A stretch of 29,732 nt of DNA from NCBI GenBank assembly GCA_910587995.1, contig CAJUNS010000033.1, positions 1 through 29,732 on the forward strand, read 5' to 3'. Shown piece after piece: positions 28,778-29,732 of this stretch. Made by a program: the position numbers and the translations under genes. Every line of letters starts with the position of its first letter. Within the stretch, counting starts at the first letter, position 1. The notes below the pieces were generated by a model. It was not told where the DNA came from. It saw nothing but the letters and a program-made list of their open reading frames with translations, and did no database searches. This stretch comes from an uncultured Oscillospiraceae bacterium (GTDB lineage Bacteria; Bacillota_A; Clostridia; Oscillospirales; Acutalibacteraceae).

Positions 28778-29215
28778 TTATGAGGCTTTCGCCCCCACCA
28801 AGCGGGCAATGTGCTCCAGCTCATCCAAGCCGGCCTCGAAGAAACCGTCGCTCCACAGCCAATGGTCCGGGTGGTCTGGGCGCTGGAAGCGTTGGCAAAC
28901 AGGGTCCTGCCACACCTTGTCCCAGCGGGCCTGGTATTCCGGGTCCCGGCGCTCCAGCTTGGCCTGGATGGCCGCGCACAGCCTGCCCCGTTCCAGGCCT
29001 TGGCCGTCGCCGTTGGGGGCAAAGTGCGTGTGGGAGAGCCTGCTGTCCGCCGCGCAGATGAGGGTCCCGCCGTGAACCAGGAAGTCCTCCCGGAGCTCCG
29101 GGTTCTCGCAAGTACGGACCCTTTTGCGCTCCACCAGCTCCCCATACCGCAGGTTGACCGGACCGTTAATACCCTGGCCCTTAAAGCGCCGGAACACAAT
29201 GTATGGTTCAGCCAT
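28778..29215 (-). CDS. Phage tail-region conserved protein
   Basis: A 145-residue protein beginning MAEPYIVFRRFKGQGINGPV. The middle, LVHGGTLICAADSRLSHTHF followed by APNGDGQGLERG, is a pattern I recall from conserved proteins placed after tail-fibre genes in Firmicutes phages; the C-terminal part is helical and Trp/Asp-rich. The ATG at 29215 has GGAGG 9 nt upstream and overlaps the previous stop by 8 nt (ATGGCTGA), so the two are coupled. Function unknown. Confidence 0.82.
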   Translation of the reverse strand: MAEPYIVFRRFKGQGINGPVNLRYGELVERKRVRTCENPELREDFLVHGGTLICAADSRLSHTHFAPNGDGQGLERGRLCAAIQAKLERRDPEYQARWDKVWQDPVCQRFQRPDHPDHWLWSDGFFEAGLDELEHIARLVGAKAS

Positions 29216-29642
29216 TGCTTTCTGCCTCCCATCCAAACACGCCGGGCTCCCACACATTATTTTCCACCGCAGACGTCCAACGTTCTCCCTTGTGACGGAC
29301 CCGCGCCCCCAAGGGATAGGCGTCCATGGCTCCAATGGGCTGGGCCCAGGGGGGCCATTCCTCGCTGGGGTTAGCGATTTTCACCCACAGGCTGGCCGCG
29401 TCCGGCGGGGTCCAGGTTTCTTGGGATTCGTGGGCCGTAAGGCACTGGTACAAAGCTCCGTCGAATCTTCGAATCTGCCCAGTTTTGTAACTCACCGGCC
29501 ATGCCCATTCCGCAAACAAGGACTCATGCTCCCCGGCGGTAACTGGGTCCAGCGTACCGGCCTCGGCCAGGGCCACAAACGCCAGATTGCCCGCCGAGGC
29601 GGCCTGTTCCACCTGGCTGCCTCCGTCCACTGGCAGCAGCAT
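29208..29642 (-). CDS. Phage tail protein with carbohydrate-binding (CBM5/12-like) modules
   Basis: A 144-residue protein. Two short Trp/Tyr-rich modules resemble chitin-binding type 3 (CBM5/12) domains: WAWPVSYKTGQIRRFDGALY with QCLTAHESQETWTPPDAASL, and YPLGARVRHKGERWTSAVEN with NVWEPGVFGWE. Such modules often end tail or baseplate proteins and may bind cell-wall sugars. The ATG at 29642 has GGAG 6 nt upstream; GTG 29645 is also possible. Confidence 0.82.
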   Translation of the reverse strand: MLLPVDGGSQVEQAASAGNLAFVALAEAGTLDPVTAGEHESLFAEWAWPVSYKTGQIRRFDGALYQCLTAHESQETWTPPDAASLWVKIANPSEEWPPWAQPIGAMDAYPLGARVRHKGERWTSAVENNVWEPGVFGWEAESNG

Positions 29643-29667
29643 CACCGTCTCCGCTCAAAATTTTCAC

Positions 29668-29730
29668 TCACACCACGAGCATCGCATCCCCCATGACCAC
29701 GGGAGACCCGATACCACCCCGGCAAGCACC
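29668..29730 (-). CDS. C-terminal end of a phage structural protein (runs off right edge)
   Basis: Only 20 codons are visible, reading GACRGGIGSPVVMGDAMLVV and a TGA at 29670-29668. Of the three frames this one looks most like the end of a baseplate or tail protein, and its stop is a sensible 25 bases before the next gene. Another frame is open to 29648 with a basic tail, so the choice is uncertain. Confidence 0.4.
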   Translation of the reverse strand, partial: GACRGGIGSPVVMGDAMLVV

Positions 29731-29732
29731 CT

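Noticed and set aside
1..29732. CRISPR array, rRNA or tRNA genes
   Set aside because: No regularly spaced repeats, no rRNA-like blocks and no cloverleaf with a TTCGANNC arm were found by eye on either strand.

Overview
The window reads as a metagenomic or draft-assembly contig from a GC-rich gut Clostridia member, most likely of the Oscillospiraceae/Ruminococcaceae type. The evidence is Gram-positive AGGAGG ribosome binding sites, a T-box in front of a long clostridial-type ileS, TTGNNN-17-TATAAT promoters, U-tailed terminators, a DUF1848 protein and a lipoprotein sugar-ABC transporter. The lineage call is inference from gene content. The first 46 bases are Illumina adapter, so the left edge is not biological.

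Region by region. 1-300: adapter joined to a truncated serine recombinase reading off the left edge. 0.5-5.4 kb: a maltose/galactoside-type O-acetyltransferase, a Cu/Zn superoxide dismutase without a signal peptide, and a promoter, tRNA-Ile T-box and type-2-like isoleucyl-tRNA synthetase. 5.6-8 kb: a membrane protein, a coiled-coil protein and a DUF1848 Fe-S protein. 8.2-13.5 kb: a heterodimeric ABC exporter with asymmetric ATP sites, then a MATE efflux protein. 13.5-16 kb (minus strand): a secreted C39-like cysteine peptidase followed by two membrane-anchored paralogues whose C-termini are identical. 16.2-20.3 kb: a TrmH-type RNA methyltransferase, then a hexuronate operon (KDPG aldolase, mannonate dehydratase, a GNAT gene broken by an amber codon, an SDR mannonate oxidoreductase). 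20.3-22.0 kb: a structured leader, an AT-richer solute-binding lipoprotein and the start of its permease, which stops abruptly at about 21,990.

From about 21,990 to the right edge the DNA is phage-derived: small structural-like proteins, an HTH protein, a BRO-type antirepressor, a ribbon-helix-helix repressor with a palindromic operator over its promoter, an XhlA-like protein, a phi-LC3-type holin and tail/carbohydrate-binding proteins. No integrase, terminase or endolysin is in view. The junction cuts both the permease and a phage gene, so it is either a real recombination scar or an assembly chimera.

The most interesting object is at 27,198-27,480. A 31-residue membrane peptide gene and an opposing small RNA are transcribed towards one shared bidirectional terminator. 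A 19-nt direct repeat lies at the peptide's start codon and again at the 5' end of the opposing RNA. This is the architecture of the Fst/par type I toxin-antitoxin locus of plasmid pAD1, here inside a phage-like segment and too small for usual gene calling.
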